Source: CAIMUX01 sp964473865 | GTDB taxonomy: Bacteria > Eisenbacteria > RBG-16-71-46 > CAIMUX01 | Assembly: GCA_964473865.1 (NCBI GenBank) | Contig: CAYYQN010000017.1 | Location: 23,705 to 87,704, forward strand | Direction: 5' to 3' | DNA length: 64,000 nucleotides | Shown: positions 25,584 through 34,577 of the stretch, piece after piece | How the letters are laid out: each line of letters begins with the position of its first letter | Numbering within the stretch: the first letter of the stretch is position 1 | Notes under the pieces: generated by a model | What the model saw: only the letters and a program-made list of their open reading frames with translations | Databases searched by the model: none | Told to the model about the DNA's origin: nothing | Translations under genes and position numbers: made by a program

Positions 25584-26576
25584 CTACCGCGTCGTGATCA
25601 CCTTCCCGGAGGTGTAGTCGAGTTCCGACCCCCATACACTGTGCGGGATCGAGAAGACCACCAGCGTGAGCAAGGCCGCCGCCAGCACCCAGAGGCGGGC
25701 GCGTCCGACGCCGCCCCGCTTCCCGGCGCGGCGGACGAGATACCAGGCCGCCAGCCAACCGGAGACCGCGAACAGGGTCTTGTTGTCCGTCAGGTCCCAA
25801 CCGATCGGGATCCCGGTCCAGGCCTTGCCGAACGCGAACCACTGCATCAGCGGTCCGAAGACAAACCCTCCCACCGCGAGCAGACCCAGCGCCCGAAGCG
25901 CCAGGCGCGTCGGATCGGCGCCGCGGCGCAGCGCCTCCAGACCCGCGCGGTTCGACCAGAGCATGCCCAGGAACATGAGCAGGACGTGCGGCACGATGAT
26001 CGCCATCGGTACGTGCCCGGTGAACCGGAGGACCACCGGCCCCCCGGCCGGCACGGCTACCGCCCCCGCCGGAACGTCCTCGGCCCGAAGCGGCCGCATC
26101 GCCCAGGCCTCCGCCCTGTCCTCATCCGACCGGTCATCCTCGGCGGCGTACAAGTGCACCCGGTAGGCGACTTTCCCGCCCCTGGGCTGAACCGGAATCT
26201 CTCCGACAAGCCGGCCGCCCTCCTGCCGCATGGGGGAGAAAGTCCAAGGGTCGTCCGTGTTCTGCCGCCGTTGCATCAGGATTCCGCGCACCGACGACGG
26301 AAGCGCAGGACGGCGCGCGTCCGCCTTCCGGCCGGACAGCATCTCGCCCAGCGTGGGCATGGAGGACGGAATCTCGACCCGATAGCTCTCCGGGGCCGGA
26401 TGGCTCCGCTTGAGGCGGTAGCGAAACGTCTCTCCCGCAACTTCGGCCACGCCGCGCACCGGGCGCGTCGGACCGATCTGTCGCTGATACACTACCGCCG
26501 TGATCGTGATCAACCCCGCCAGGATCCAGAGAAGCGCAGAGCGCCCGCGCCCCGGCCGTGTCGTGGTCTGGTTCAC
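25584..26576 (-). CDS. Conserved membrane protein of unknown function
   Basis: The 330-aa protein has one N-terminal transmembrane helix ('LLWILAGLITITAVVY'). A periplasmic beta-rich part of about 130 residues follows ('VAGETFRYRLKRSH', 'GGKVAYRVHLYA'), then four C-terminal helices ('IIVPHVLLMFLGMLWS', 'ALGLLAVGGFVFGPLM', 'TLFAVSGWLAAWYLV', 'WVLAAALLTLVVFSI'). The loop 'GIPIGWDLTDNKTL' and the end 'SIPHSVWGSELDY' look like conserved signatures of an uncharacterised family. No enzyme motif is seen. It is divergently oriented to the next gene; the 212-bp gap must hold both promoters. Confidence 0.7.
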   Translation of the reverse strand: MNQTTTRPGRGRSALLWILAGLITITAVVYQRQIGPTRPVRGVAEVAGETFRYRLKRSHPAPESYRVEIPSSMPTLGEMLSGRKADARRPALPSSVRGILMQRRQNTDDPWTFSPMRQEGGRLVGEIPVQPRGGKVAYRVHLYAAEDDRSDEDRAEAWAMRPLRAEDVPAGAVAVPAGGPVVLRFTGHVPMAIIVPHVLLMFLGMLWSNRAGLEALRRGADPTRLALRALGLLAVGGFVFGPLMQWFAFGKAWTGIPIGWDLTDNKTLFAVSGWLAAWYLVRRAGKRGGVGRARLWVLAAALLTLVVFSIPHSVWGSELDYTSGKVITTR

Positions 26577-26788
26577 CTCGTTCGACTCCCATCGGTTGGC
26601 CGGTCCACCGCTTCGTGGTCTTGCACCGTCCCGAATGTAGCATGCCCGTGTGATCTACAAACCACCCTGAAAACAACTCCGACTTCTCGGGAGAAACGCC
26701 CGCCGGGTGCGCCGGACGCCGGGCCCTGATCCGGTGCCGGAGAGGGCCAACTTGCGCCCCGCCCGGAGCGGTGCTATTCCTACCCGTC

Positions 26789-27862
26789 ATGGTGAACCTC
26801 CGATCTTGCCCGCGGCCTGACCGCGCCCTGGCGCGCCACGGCTCCCTCCGAAAACGCGCTTTCCTTGCGGCAATGATGCTTCTGTCGTCCGGAGCGTTCG
26901 CCGCGCCGGACTCCGGGTCCACGCCACCGCCTCGCCCCGGCCCCACGCTCGCCGTCGAGGACACTCTGCGCACGCGCGCACCCGAGCCATTGCCCGAAGT
27001 CCTGGTGACCGCTCCCCGCCAGACGCTCGACGAGATCCTGCGCCGGGTGGCCGAGGGCGAGGCGTACCGGGACTCGCTGATCCGCGACCAGGCGTACACC
27101 CTGTTCTTCCGCATGACCGGTCGTGACTCCGAGAAAGACGCGCTGGACCGGAGCGAACCCTACCTCGAAGTGGCAACGCGGATGTACCAGAAGCGGCCCG
27201 GCAAGGAACGAGTCGTACCGCTGCGGTCCTGGTCGCGTTACGACGACCCGGACAGATCGGGCGGGGGACGGCTCGAGGTCGATATCGACGGCGCCAGCAA
27301 CCAGGACCAGCGCGGCCCCGAGAACCGGGAGGGGGGCGACAAGAAGGACGGGGAGCCCCGGAAGAGCAGCGTGCGGGTCTCGTTCGACACCGGAATGGGC
27401 GAAGCGTTCGTCGGCTTTGCCTTTGATCCGAAGACGCGCGGGCGCTATCGCTTCCGAATCGAGGACCGGATCCTCATCGACGATCAGGTCATCTATGTGA
27501 TCTCTTTCGCGCCGAAATCGCCGCTCGACGTCTTGCCGAGCGGCCGTGCCTGGATCAACACCAACGACTTTGTGATCCTGCGGGAGGAGTTCTCCTACCG
27601 CGACCGTTCGCCCGCCCCGCTCTTCATGGAGTCGCTCGACTCGTGCGTGCTCGAGCGGACCCGGATCGACGGCCGGCACTGGGTTCTTTCGCGGCTTCTG
27701 GCGCGCGTGACGCTGACCGGCCCGATCCGTCTGGTGGGCCGGATCTCCGGCACCCGGCTTCCGAAGGTGGCGGACTTCACCATGTCCTGGAGCGACTGGA
27801 TCATCAACGGCGACATTCCGGACTCGCTCTTTGCGCCGGCCGCATCCTCGAGGGCCAGGTGA
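26789..27862 (+). CDS. Exported protein resembling the N-terminal part of DUF5686
   Basis: About 357 aa from the ATG at 26789; a GTG at 26771 is an alternative start. A signal-like segment ('FLAAMMLLSSGAFAA') is followed by a short 'LPEVLVTAPRQTLDEILRR' stretch typical of carboxypeptidase-regulatory/DUF5686 proteins. Then come a charged, disordered Asp/Gly/Arg loop and a beta-rich part with 'YRFRIEDRILIDDQVIYVI' and 'GRAWINTNDFVILREEFS'. In DUF5686 proteins these features precede an outer-membrane barrel within one polypeptide. Here the barrel appears to be the next gene, whose GTG overlaps this stop (GTGA at 27859-27862). Role unknown; an envelope function is likely. Confidence 0.6.
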   Translation: MVNLRSCPRPDRALARHGSLRKRAFLAAMMLLSSGAFAAPDSGSTPPPRPGPTLAVEDTLRTRAPEPLPEVLVTAPRQTLDEILRRVAEGEAYRDSLIRDQAYTLFFRMTGRDSEKDALDRSEPYLEVATRMYQKRPGKERVVPLRSWSRYDDPDRSGGGRLEVDIDGASNQDQRGPENREGGDKKDGEPRKSSVRVSFDTGMGEAFVGFAFDPKTRGRYRFRIEDRILIDDQVIYVISFAPKSPLDVLPSGRAWINTNDFVILREEFSYRDRSPAPLFMESLDSCVLERTRIDGRHWVLSRLLARVTLTGPIRLVGRISGTRLPKVADFTMSWSDWIINGDIPDSLFAPAASSRAR

Positions 27863-29226
27863 CGGCCCGGCGGACTCGAAGGCTTCGTCCGCGCCTGGCA
27901 ACCGGGATCGTGTGGATCGGGCCGGCCGGGAGGGCGCGCGGCGGAGCGGCGTTCCTGGCCGCGCATCTCCTCCTGGTTCTCTGCGGCGCGCGGCCGGTCC
28001 TCGCCCAGGCTTCGTCGGATCCCCTTGCTCCATTCCTGCGGGGACTGGCCGACTCGACCGACGCTCTCTTCGGCCGCGATGCCGCGTCTTTCGACACGAC
28101 CGGCATCGATTCGCTCATCCTCGTCCGGGGATCGATCCGGCCCGCTTCCATGGTGCCGTCGCGGCCGGGGATTCACCCCTATCCGGTCGTCGGATTCCAC
28201 CGGGCCACCGGCTTTGTGGCCGGCGCCGGCGGGTCGCGGCCGATCCATCGCAGCGGGTCGATCGACATCCGGGGCAGCTACGGCTTCGCGCACCAGGAGG
28301 GGAGGTACCGCTTCGCGCTCTCCTGGCCGGTGACTCCGGCCTCCCTCCGGCAGCGGGGGGCACTCGCCGTCCGGCTCGCCTACGCGCGCGAGACGATCCC
28401 CTTCGCGTCCGAACATGCCACCCCTTTCTCCAGCGCACTCTCGGCCCTCTGCACCGGGCTCGACCAGCAGAGCGTCTACGAGCGGCGAGGAGGCTCCGTG
28501 GAACTCTCCTGGGGCGAGGCAAGCCGTTTCGCCACGATCGGGTGGCGGGCGGCGCGGGATCAATCGATGGATCGCGCGACGACATTCAGTTTGTGGGGAG
28601 CCGACAGTCGCGTGCCGGGGGTCACCCCCGCCCGGGGCGGTTCGTATGCCGAAGGCTTCATCCGGCTGGCCTTCACGCGGGCGGGCCTGTCTCTCGCCGG
28701 CGCAGAAGGGCAGTTCACCTCGCGCGCGCGCTGGCGCGCCCGGCTGGCGGCGGCACAAACCGCGGTCCTCCTCGGTTGCGAGGCCCACCTTCAGGCCGAG
28801 GCGGGCATCTCCGCCCGCCCGGGCCCGGCCCAGAATCGCTTCGAGCTGGGCGGCCCGCTCGCAATCCCCTCGCTGCGCTTCGGCGACGAAGCCGGAAACC
28901 GTCTCCTTCTCGGCAAGATCGAGCTGGTTCACGGGATCGATCTGATACGGACCCTGCGGGTGCCGTACCTGAGATTCATGGTGCTGCATCCGGCGATCTT
29001 CGCGCACGGCGCATCTGTCTGGACTTCCCCGGATGGAGACTGGTCCGAGCCACCCGCCGAGGCGTGGCGCGGGGCGGCCGGATTCGCGCTGGTCGACATC
29101 CCCGGCTATCCCACGCCCGAAACCTACATTCGCATGCAGATGGCCTGGCCGGTGGGTCGAGAGGGCGGCACGGCGCGGTTCAGCGCCTCGATCGGCCGCC
29201 GGTTCGACCTGATTCCGAAGCGGTAG
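27859..29226 (+). CDS. Predicted outer-membrane beta-barrel protein
   Basis: The 455-aa protein starts at a GTG overlapping the previous stop. A hydrophobic export signal ('GGAAFLAAHLLLVLCGA') ends near 'VLAQ'. The rest alternates short aromatic/polar strands with turns ('GSIDIRGSYGFAHQEGRYRFALSW', split by a turn; 'FATIGWRAARDQSM'; 'MVLHPAIFAHGASVW') and ends in 'FSASIGRRFDLIPKR', as expected for a barrel although the last residue is not aromatic. The coupled upstream exported protein may form one functional unit with it, equivalent to a split DUF5686/BamA-like protein. Confidence 0.6.
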   Translation: MTARRTRRLRPRLATGIVWIGPAGRARGGAAFLAAHLLLVLCGARPVLAQASSDPLAPFLRGLADSTDALFGRDAASFDTTGIDSLILVRGSIRPASMVPSRPGIHPYPVVGFHRATGFVAGAGGSRPIHRSGSIDIRGSYGFAHQEGRYRFALSWPVTPASLRQRGALAVRLAYARETIPFASEHATPFSSALSALCTGLDQQSVYERRGGSVELSWGEASRFATIGWRAARDQSMDRATTFSLWGADSRVPGVTPARGGSYAEGFIRLAFTRAGLSLAGAEGQFTSRARWRARLAAAQTAVLLGCEAHLQAEAGISARPGPAQNRFELGGPLAIPSLRFGDEAGNRLLLGKIELVHGIDLIRTLRVPYLRFMVLHPAIFAHGASVWTSPDGDWSEPPAEAWRGAAGFALVDIPGYPTPETYIRMQMAWPVGREGGTARFSASIGRRFDLIPKR

Positions 29227-29360
29227 ACGCCCCTCGGCCGCGGCAGCCTCCCTCTCGCGGCGGTGGCCCGATCGAAGCCGAGCTCCGAGCAACTCCGGCA
29301 GGCTGATGGAAAGCGCATGCTGCTGGAAAGCCCAGACCGCCGAAACGCCCAGGCTGCCGG

Positions 29361-30740
29361 CTACGGAGACGCCCGCAGGAGCCGGTGGCTCCACGCCTTG
29401 AGCAGCACGGCGAGGCCGAGCAACACTCCCCCGGTCACCTGATGCGCCGTTCTCACGATCATTTCGTACGCCGGCGGGGGAACCTGTCCGCGGGCGAAAC
29501 CCCGAACGGCCAGCGCGGCGATCCCGAGCACCACCTGACCGCACACCAACCAGAGCACGCCGCGTCCGAGCCGGCGGATCACCGGCTGACCGTGCGGAAG
29601 ACCCGCGGCCCGGGCGCCGGCGGCGACGGCAACGACCAGCACCACGGTGGCCATGGTGATGTGCAGCAGGAGTCCCCGCGCCAGATGCCGCTGGATCGCG
29701 CCGAGGACCAGCTGCACCAGGAGACTACCGACTAAAAGTCCGCTGAGCGCGCGATCGGTCGAAGCCGAAGGTGTGATCGGGGGCCGGTGATCCGACTTCC
29801 AGAGGGCACTTGTCACCGCCGCCAGCAAGACCAGGAGCCCGAACACCAGTTGGGCGGTCACGCCATGAACCACGCGGAGAGCCAGGCTCCGGCCGGTCTC
29901 GGCGGTCGCCGTCACCACCTGCGCGGTCGCCTGGATCTCGGCCGTAGTCACGCGGAGTCCGCCCAGGACTCCCTGGAGGATGACCAATGCCAGCGCCCCG
30001 AGGACCAGCCACCGCACCCACACTCTCCGGTCGCCGCGCACCAGCTCGATTGCGAGCACCAGAGTCGTCAGCCCCACCAGCGACCCAAACAGCCGGTGCG
30101 CGTGCTCGTAGTAGATCCCGCCCGACATTCGGGAGAGCGGGTAGAGGAACATCGAGTAGCCAAACGAGCTTGGCCAGTCCGGCACATCGAGCCCGGCCTT
30201 CCGGCTGGTGACGAGCCCTCCGACCGCCAGGAGGCTCAAGGTGGCGAACGCCGCCACCGCCGCGAAGGCGCCGGTCCAGTCGATCGGGGCCCCGCTCTCA
30301 TCGCGCCGGAAACGCCGGCCTAGCCAACCGCCGCAACCGCCGAGCGCCGCACCGGCGAGCAGGGATCCGGGCAGCCACCAGAACACCGAAGGACGCACGC
30401 TCTCGCCGGGTTCGCCGGTCAAGAGGCTTCCCAGAACCAGGAGGTTCAACACCGACGCGAGCAGCCCGACGCGCGCTCCCAGCGTCGCGTTCCGGGGCAC
30501 CCATCGCCCGGCCAGAACGCCGCCGGCAAGCAGACATACCAAGAGCAGGAAGACCAGGAGAGGGCCCGGCACCCAGACGGGCGGGATGCGGCAGGTGTAG
30601 CCGATGACCCACATCACGACGGTCGTCCCGAAGCCGAGAGCGAGCACCGGATGCCCACTTGCGGCAGGAGCGGACGAGAGGGGCGGATCGCCCGCCACCG
30701 GCGTTTCGGTCCGACCGATGATCCCCGTGCCTGGTGACAT
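29361..30740 (-). CDS. ctaA: Haem A synthase (CtaA/COX15) with extra N-terminal membrane domain
   Basis: CtaA oxidises the haem O methyl group to give haem A for cytochrome oxidases. The start at 30740 follows a GAGGAG and gives 459 aa. Family marks are 'SRKAGLDVPDWPSSFG' (residues about 179-194), the haem ligands H213/H215 in 'YYEHAHRLFGS', H292 in 'RVVHGVTAQ', and later histidines in 'LLLHITMATV' and 'RTAHQVTGG'. Eight core helices are visible. About 150 N-terminal residues with four more hydrophobic segments ('VLALGFGTTVVMWVIGY' to 'LPGSLLAGAALGG') are not part of ordinary CtaA. It diverges from ctaB across 262 bp. Confidence 0.88.
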   Translation of the reverse strand: MSPGTGIIGRTETPVAGDPPLSSAPAASGHPVLALGFGTTVVMWVIGYTCRIPPVWVPGPLLVFLLLVCLLAGGVLAGRWVPRNATLGARVGLLASVLNLLVLGSLLTGEPGESVRPSVFWWLPGSLLAGAALGGCGGWLGRRFRRDESGAPIDWTGAFAAVAAFATLSLLAVGGLVTSRKAGLDVPDWPSSFGYSMFLYPLSRMSGGIYYEHAHRLFGSLVGLTTLVLAIELVRGDRRVWVRWLVLGALALVILQGVLGGLRVTTAEIQATAQVVTATAETGRSLALRVVHGVTAQLVFGLLVLLAAVTSALWKSDHRPPITPSASTDRALSGLLVGSLLVQLVLGAIQRHLARGLLLHITMATVVLVVAVAAGARAAGLPHGQPVIRRLGRGVLWLVCGQVVLGIAALAVRGFARGQVPPPAYEMIVRTAHQVTGGVLLGLAVLLKAWSHRLLRASP

Positions 30741-31002
30741 TCCCGATCTCCTCGATGACGGTGCGATCGATCGTCTCCGCGTGGCCCGCTCCGATTCCGT
30801 CGGTCGCACCGCCGCAGGGCGACGAAAACCGGCGCCCGAGCTTGCTCCCCTGCGGCGCCGGGAGCATGGTATCGGCTTCGGCGAGAGGTTACCATCACGC
30901 CCGGAAGATCGACCCCCGCATCGAAAGGAGGGATGACCGGAGAGGGGTCTCTGGCGATCGACTTCGACGCCGAGTCCCGCGCTGGTCCCATCGAGAAAAG
31001 CG
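30741..31002 (+). promoter_or_regulatory. Divergent ctaA/ctaB control region
   Basis: This 262-bp gap separates the two haem-modifying genes and must hold promoters for both directions. A ribosome site (GAGGAG, minus strand) lies beside ctaA. No unambiguous promoter boxes or operator could be picked out by eye. Confidence 0.4.
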
Positions 31003-32130
31003 ATGAACAGAGAGAAGCGCCGGCCGATGCATCCGTATCTCGAGCTGGTGAAAGCCCGACTCTCGCTGCTCGTGGTCGCGACGACCGCGGCGGGGTTCGC
31101 GCTGGCCACCCGGGATGCTTTCGATCCGGATCGGTTCTTCTGGACGATTCTGGGCACCGGGCTGGCCGCGGCGGGGGCCGCAGGATTCAATCAATGGATT
31201 GAAGTCCTGCCGGACAGCCGGATGCAGCGGACGCGGACCCGGCCCCTGCCCGCGGGGACGCTGAGCCGGCGGCACGGGTTCTTCGCCGCGTTGCTGGCGG
31301 CCGCCTCCGGTGTCGCCGTCCTCGCCGCCAAGGTCAACCTGCTCACGGCGGGGCTGGGGCTGTTGGTCATCCTGCTCTATACGCTGGTCTACACGCCCCT
31401 CAAACGAAGCTCCCCACTCTGCACGATCGTCGGCGCGGTGTGTGGCGCGATCCCTCCGGTCATGGGCTGGACGGGCGGCACCGGCGGCTTCGGCCTGGGG
31501 GGATGGATCCTCGGAGGCATCCTCTTTCTCTGGCAGATCCCGCATTTCCTGGCGCTGGCGTGGCTCTATCGCGAGGACTATGCCCGGGGCGGGTTTCGCA
31601 TGCTTCCCGCCATCGACCCGACCGGCAGGGTCACCAGTCTGCTTGCCCTGACCTATATCGTGCCGCTGCTGCCGCTCTGCCTATTCCTCGTGCTCCTGGG
31701 GCTTGCCGGGCCGATCTTCCTGGCCGGCTCGCTCGTCCTCGGGACCGCCTTTCTGTTGCTCGCCGTACGGCTGTGGCGGGATCGCGATCCTCGCCACGCG
31801 CGGCGCCTCTTCCTGGGGAGCATCGTCTACCTGCCGCTCTTGCTGATCCTCCTGCTCGCGGACCGCGGACCCGCCGTGGGCATGGCGGCTGCAGAAATCG
31901 CCATCGGTCCCGCACCCGTGGCGGAGACGCCTCCGGCGCGCGCCGCGCGTCCAACGCCTGCGTCTGCCGCGACCGAGCCGCCGGCACGGGCTGTCGCACC
32001 GCCGCCGGCGCGCGATGTAGCGAAGCCGCCGGAGGGACGCGGTCGCGGATCATCCCGGCCGGGCGCGGCCCCGAACCCGGCGCTCTCCCTCCCGTCGCCC
32101 TCCGGCAACACCGAGGTCTTCGTTCCTTGA
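31003..32130 (+). CDS. ctaB: Protohaem IX farnesyltransferase
   Basis: CtaB transfers a farnesyl group to protohaem to give haem O, the substrate of CtaA. The UbiA-type prenyl-diphosphate site is 'FNQWIEVLPDSRMQRTRTRP' with the first acidic residue as Glu, a natural variant. The second site region reads 'YTPLKRSSPLCTIVGAVCG' and 'AIPPVMGW', and 'QIPHFLALAWLYREDYARGG' is also standard. About nine membrane helices end near residue 285. A further 90 residues of Ala/Pro/Arg ('PARAARPTPASAATEPPARA' and similar) form an unusual cytoplasmic or periplasmic tail. The stop overlaps the TTG of the next gene. Confidence 0.93.
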   Translation: MNREKRRPMHPYLELVKARLSLLVVATTAAGFALATRDAFDPDRFFWTILGTGLAAAGAAGFNQWIEVLPDSRMQRTRTRPLPAGTLSRRHGFFAALLAAASGVAVLAAKVNLLTAGLGLLVILLYTLVYTPLKRSSPLCTIVGAVCGAIPPVMGWTGGTGGFGLGGWILGGILFLWQIPHFLALAWLYREDYARGGFRMLPAIDPTGRVTSLLALTYIVPLLPLCLFLVLLGLAGPIFLAGSLVLGTAFLLLAVRLWRDRDPRHARRLFLGSIVYLPLLLILLLADRGPAVGMAAAEIAIGPAPVAETPPARAARPTPASAATEPPARAVAPPPARDVAKPPEGRGRGSSRPGAAPNPALSLPSPSGNTEVFVP

Positions 32131-33416
32131 GCGCTTCAACGAGGTCGCCGGGACCACTCACCTTCCGCTCGGGTGGCGCGGTCCTGCTCCTCGCTCTGCT
32201 CCTCGTCGCGGCGGCCTCACTCTGGCGCATTCAGGATCTGCGGTCCTCCCGCGGCTCGCGGGCCGTCGGGGACGGCCGCCATCCCGCAACCTACGGCTTC
32301 GATCTCCGCGAGGCGCGCGTCCCGGTTGACCTGGTCGTCGCGAGCGGCCTGCCTCGCGATGGACTGCGGGTGCTGGACGACCCGCCGGCCTGGCCGACGG
32401 CGCGGGTCGACTCGCTCGCCCGGGTCCGCCGTGGCAAATACCTGGTCCCCAGTGACCGGGTCATCGGGGTGACGCGGAACGGCCGGTCGCGGGCCTACCC
32501 CATCCTCGCGCTCAACTGGCACGAAGTCGTGAACGACACCTTGGGCGGCTCTCCGATCCTGATCACCTACAGCCCGCTCTGCGATGCGGTGGCGGTGTAC
32601 GACCGAAGCGACGGCGGCGGCGGCGATCCGGCCCCGCTCCGCTTTGGGCACAGCGGGCTGCTGTACAATTCCGATCTGCTGCTGTACGACCGCCGCCCCG
32701 GGCACGCCGGCGAGAGTCTCTGGATCCAGCTCACCGGCGAGGCGATCAGCGGCCCCGCGTCGCGGGCCGCGCACCGCCTGCGCTCGCTCCCGTGCGCCCT
32801 GCTCTGCTGGGAAGACTGGAAGCGCGGCCACCCGGAGACGACCGTCCTGGCCCGGGACCCGGCTCTTCAGGCGCAGTACAAGCGGGACCCCTACGTCAGC
32901 TACTACGGAAACGACCTCCTGCGCTTTCCGGTACGGCCGGTGCCTTCCTCGGTCGGGCGGCTCCGCAAGACGCCCGGCCTTGTGCTGGAGTCGAGTGGAC
33001 GTACGGCGTGGTTTCCGATCGAACGGTCGGTTGGGGCCGAGCCGTCGGCGGGCGCGCCGCCGCAGTCGCGGCGCGTCTCCTGGAACGGAATCGCGTTGCG
33101 CTTGTTCCATCGCGGGCAGCCGCCCACCGCGTGGATCGAGCCTGACGACGCGTTCGTGGCGAGCGAACCGGCCGGCCGTCGCCCCGGCGGCGTCCCGGAA
33201 GGAAACATCGCCTTCTCCGCTCCTGCCCCCCACGCCGCACGGACCGACATCGGCGGTGGATCGCCCGGAGAGGAGTCACGCGGTTTCACGCCTGGCCCGG
33301 GTCCGCGATCGATCGAACTGCCGGCGGTCCGGTACGCCTTCTGGTTCGCCTGGTACGCCATGAGCGGCGGCCAGGCGGAAGAAGGCCGCTGGGTCGAGTC
33401 GAGCGCCGGTCACTGA
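32127..33416 (+). CDS. DUF3179-domain exported protein
   Basis: The 429-aa frame begins at a TTG overlapping the ctaB stop and has a hydrophobic N-terminal segment ('GGAVLLLALLLVAAASL'), so it is secreted or membrane-anchored. The DUF3179 core is evident: 'SDRVIGVTRNGRSRAYPILA', 'LNWHEVVNDTLGGSPILITY' and 'SPLCDAVAVYDR', then 'FGHSGLLYNSDLLLYDR', 'SLWIQLTGEAISGP' and 'YYGNDLLRFPV'. The family has an invariant Cys and is often found near respiratory genes; its function is not established. Coupling to ctaB suggests a link with cytochrome or copper biology. A GTG further downstream could be the real start. Confidence 0.8.
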   Translation: MSASTRSPGPLTFRSGGAVLLLALLLVAAASLWRIQDLRSSRGSRAVGDGRHPATYGFDLREARVPVDLVVASGLPRDGLRVLDDPPAWPTARVDSLARVRRGKYLVPSDRVIGVTRNGRSRAYPILALNWHEVVNDTLGGSPILITYSPLCDAVAVYDRSDGGGGDPAPLRFGHSGLLYNSDLLLYDRRPGHAGESLWIQLTGEAISGPASRAAHRLRSLPCALLCWEDWKRGHPETTVLARDPALQAQYKRDPYVSYYGNDLLRFPVRPVPSSVGRLRKTPGLVLESSGRTAWFPIERSVGAEPSAGAPPQSRRVSWNGIALRLFHRGQPPTAWIEPDDAFVASEPAGRRPGGVPEGNIAFSAPAPHAARTDIGGGSPGEESRGFTPGPGPRSIELPAVRYAFWFAWYAMSGGQAEEGRWVESSAGH

Positions 33417-33479
33417 CGGCGGCGAATCCGGACACCCGCCGCCCCGTCCGAGGCCTCTTCCGATGTTTCCGAGGCCGCC

Positions 33480-34379
33480 ATGAACCTTGAAGATGTTCCC
33501 CCGGTTGTCCGCGCCAAGGCGTTGGCGGCCGGCGCCGCAGCCTGGCTGGCCGAGCTCCCCCGGCTTGTCGCCGACCTGGAACGCGACTGGTCCATCCGGG
33601 TTGGCCGGGCTCTGGCCGGCGGCACCGAGGCGTTCGTCGCGGAGGCCACCCGCGAAGACGGAACCCGCGCGGTCTTGAAGCTGATCATCCCCCGCGACGG
33701 CGACGCGGCCCGCAATGAGATCACGGTACTTCACCTGACGAACGGCGACGGCTGCGTGCGGCTGTACCGAGATGACCCGGCCCGCGGCGCGCTCCTGCTC
33801 GAACGACTCGGCGCATCGCTGTCGGAACTCGCCTTCCCGATCGCGCGGAGGCACGAGATCCTCTGCGCCGCGGCCGCGCGGGTGTGGCGCCCCGCACCCG
33901 ACTGCGGACTGCCGAGCGGGGCGGAGAAGGGCCGCTGGCTCGTCGAGTTCATCACCCACACGTGGGAAGCGCTCGACCGGCCTTGTTCCGAGCGCGCGGT
34001 GGAGTACGCGCTGGACTGCGCGGCGCGCCGCATCGCCGCGCACGACGACGAGCGCGCGATGCTCGTGCACGGCGATGTCCATCAGTGGAACGCGCTCCAG
34101 ACCGGCGGCGGCTTCAAGCTGATCGACCCGGATGGCCTCCTGGCCGAGCCCGAGTACGACCTCGGAATCATCATGCGCGAGGACCCCGCCGAGCTCCTGG
34201 AGGGCGATCCGCGCGGGCGCGCCCGCTGGCTGGGGCAGCGCACCGGTCTGGACGCAACCGCGATCTGGGAGTGGGGCGCCGTCGAGCGGGTGTCGACGGG
34301 GCTGCTCCTGACCAGGATCGACCTCCAGCCGGTCGGCCGGGAAATGCTGGCGGCCGCAGACCGGGTCTGCCTGGTGTGA
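33480..34379 (+). CDS. Aminoglycoside/hydroxyurea antibiotic kinase family protein
   Basis: The 299-aa protein fits the APH(6)/hydroxyurea phosphotransferase family that includes streptomycin 6-kinases. The catalytic loop is 'LVHGDVHQWNAL' (D199, N204) and the metal site 'KLIDPDGLLAEPEYDLGI' (D216), whose DPDGLxxEPxYDLG form is specific to this family rather than to APH(3'). The N-terminal lobe has 'GGTEAFVAEATREDGTRAVL' followed by a Lys. Chromosomal members often act on unknown metabolites, so resistance is a possibility, not a conclusion. It stands alone, 63 bp after the DUF3179 gene. Confidence 0.8.
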   Translation: MNLEDVPPVVRAKALAAGAAAWLAELPRLVADLERDWSIRVGRALAGGTEAFVAEATREDGTRAVLKLIIPRDGDAARNEITVLHLTNGDGCVRLYRDDPARGALLLERLGASLSELAFPIARRHEILCAAAARVWRPAPDCGLPSGAEKGRWLVEFITHTWEALDRPCSERAVEYALDCAARRIAAHDDERAMLVHGDVHQWNALQTGGGFKLIDPDGLLAEPEYDLGIIMREDPAELLEGDPRGRARWLGQRTGLDATAIWEWGAVERVSTGLLLTRIDLQPVGREMLAAADRVCLV

Positions 34380-34577
34380 TTGCGCCGCGGGTCAGGCTAT
34401 CCATCCGCGGTGAAGACCCTTCCCCGCCATGATGAAGCGCCCGGCCAGACCTTCTCTCCGTGGGCCTGCTTACCACCGGCCTTCTCTCCGAAGGCGTTCA
34501 CTTCGATGCGGCGCCGAGACGACCGCCTGTGTTAAACTCTGGATGCTGTTGAGTCTACCCACACGGAGTCGACCCCC

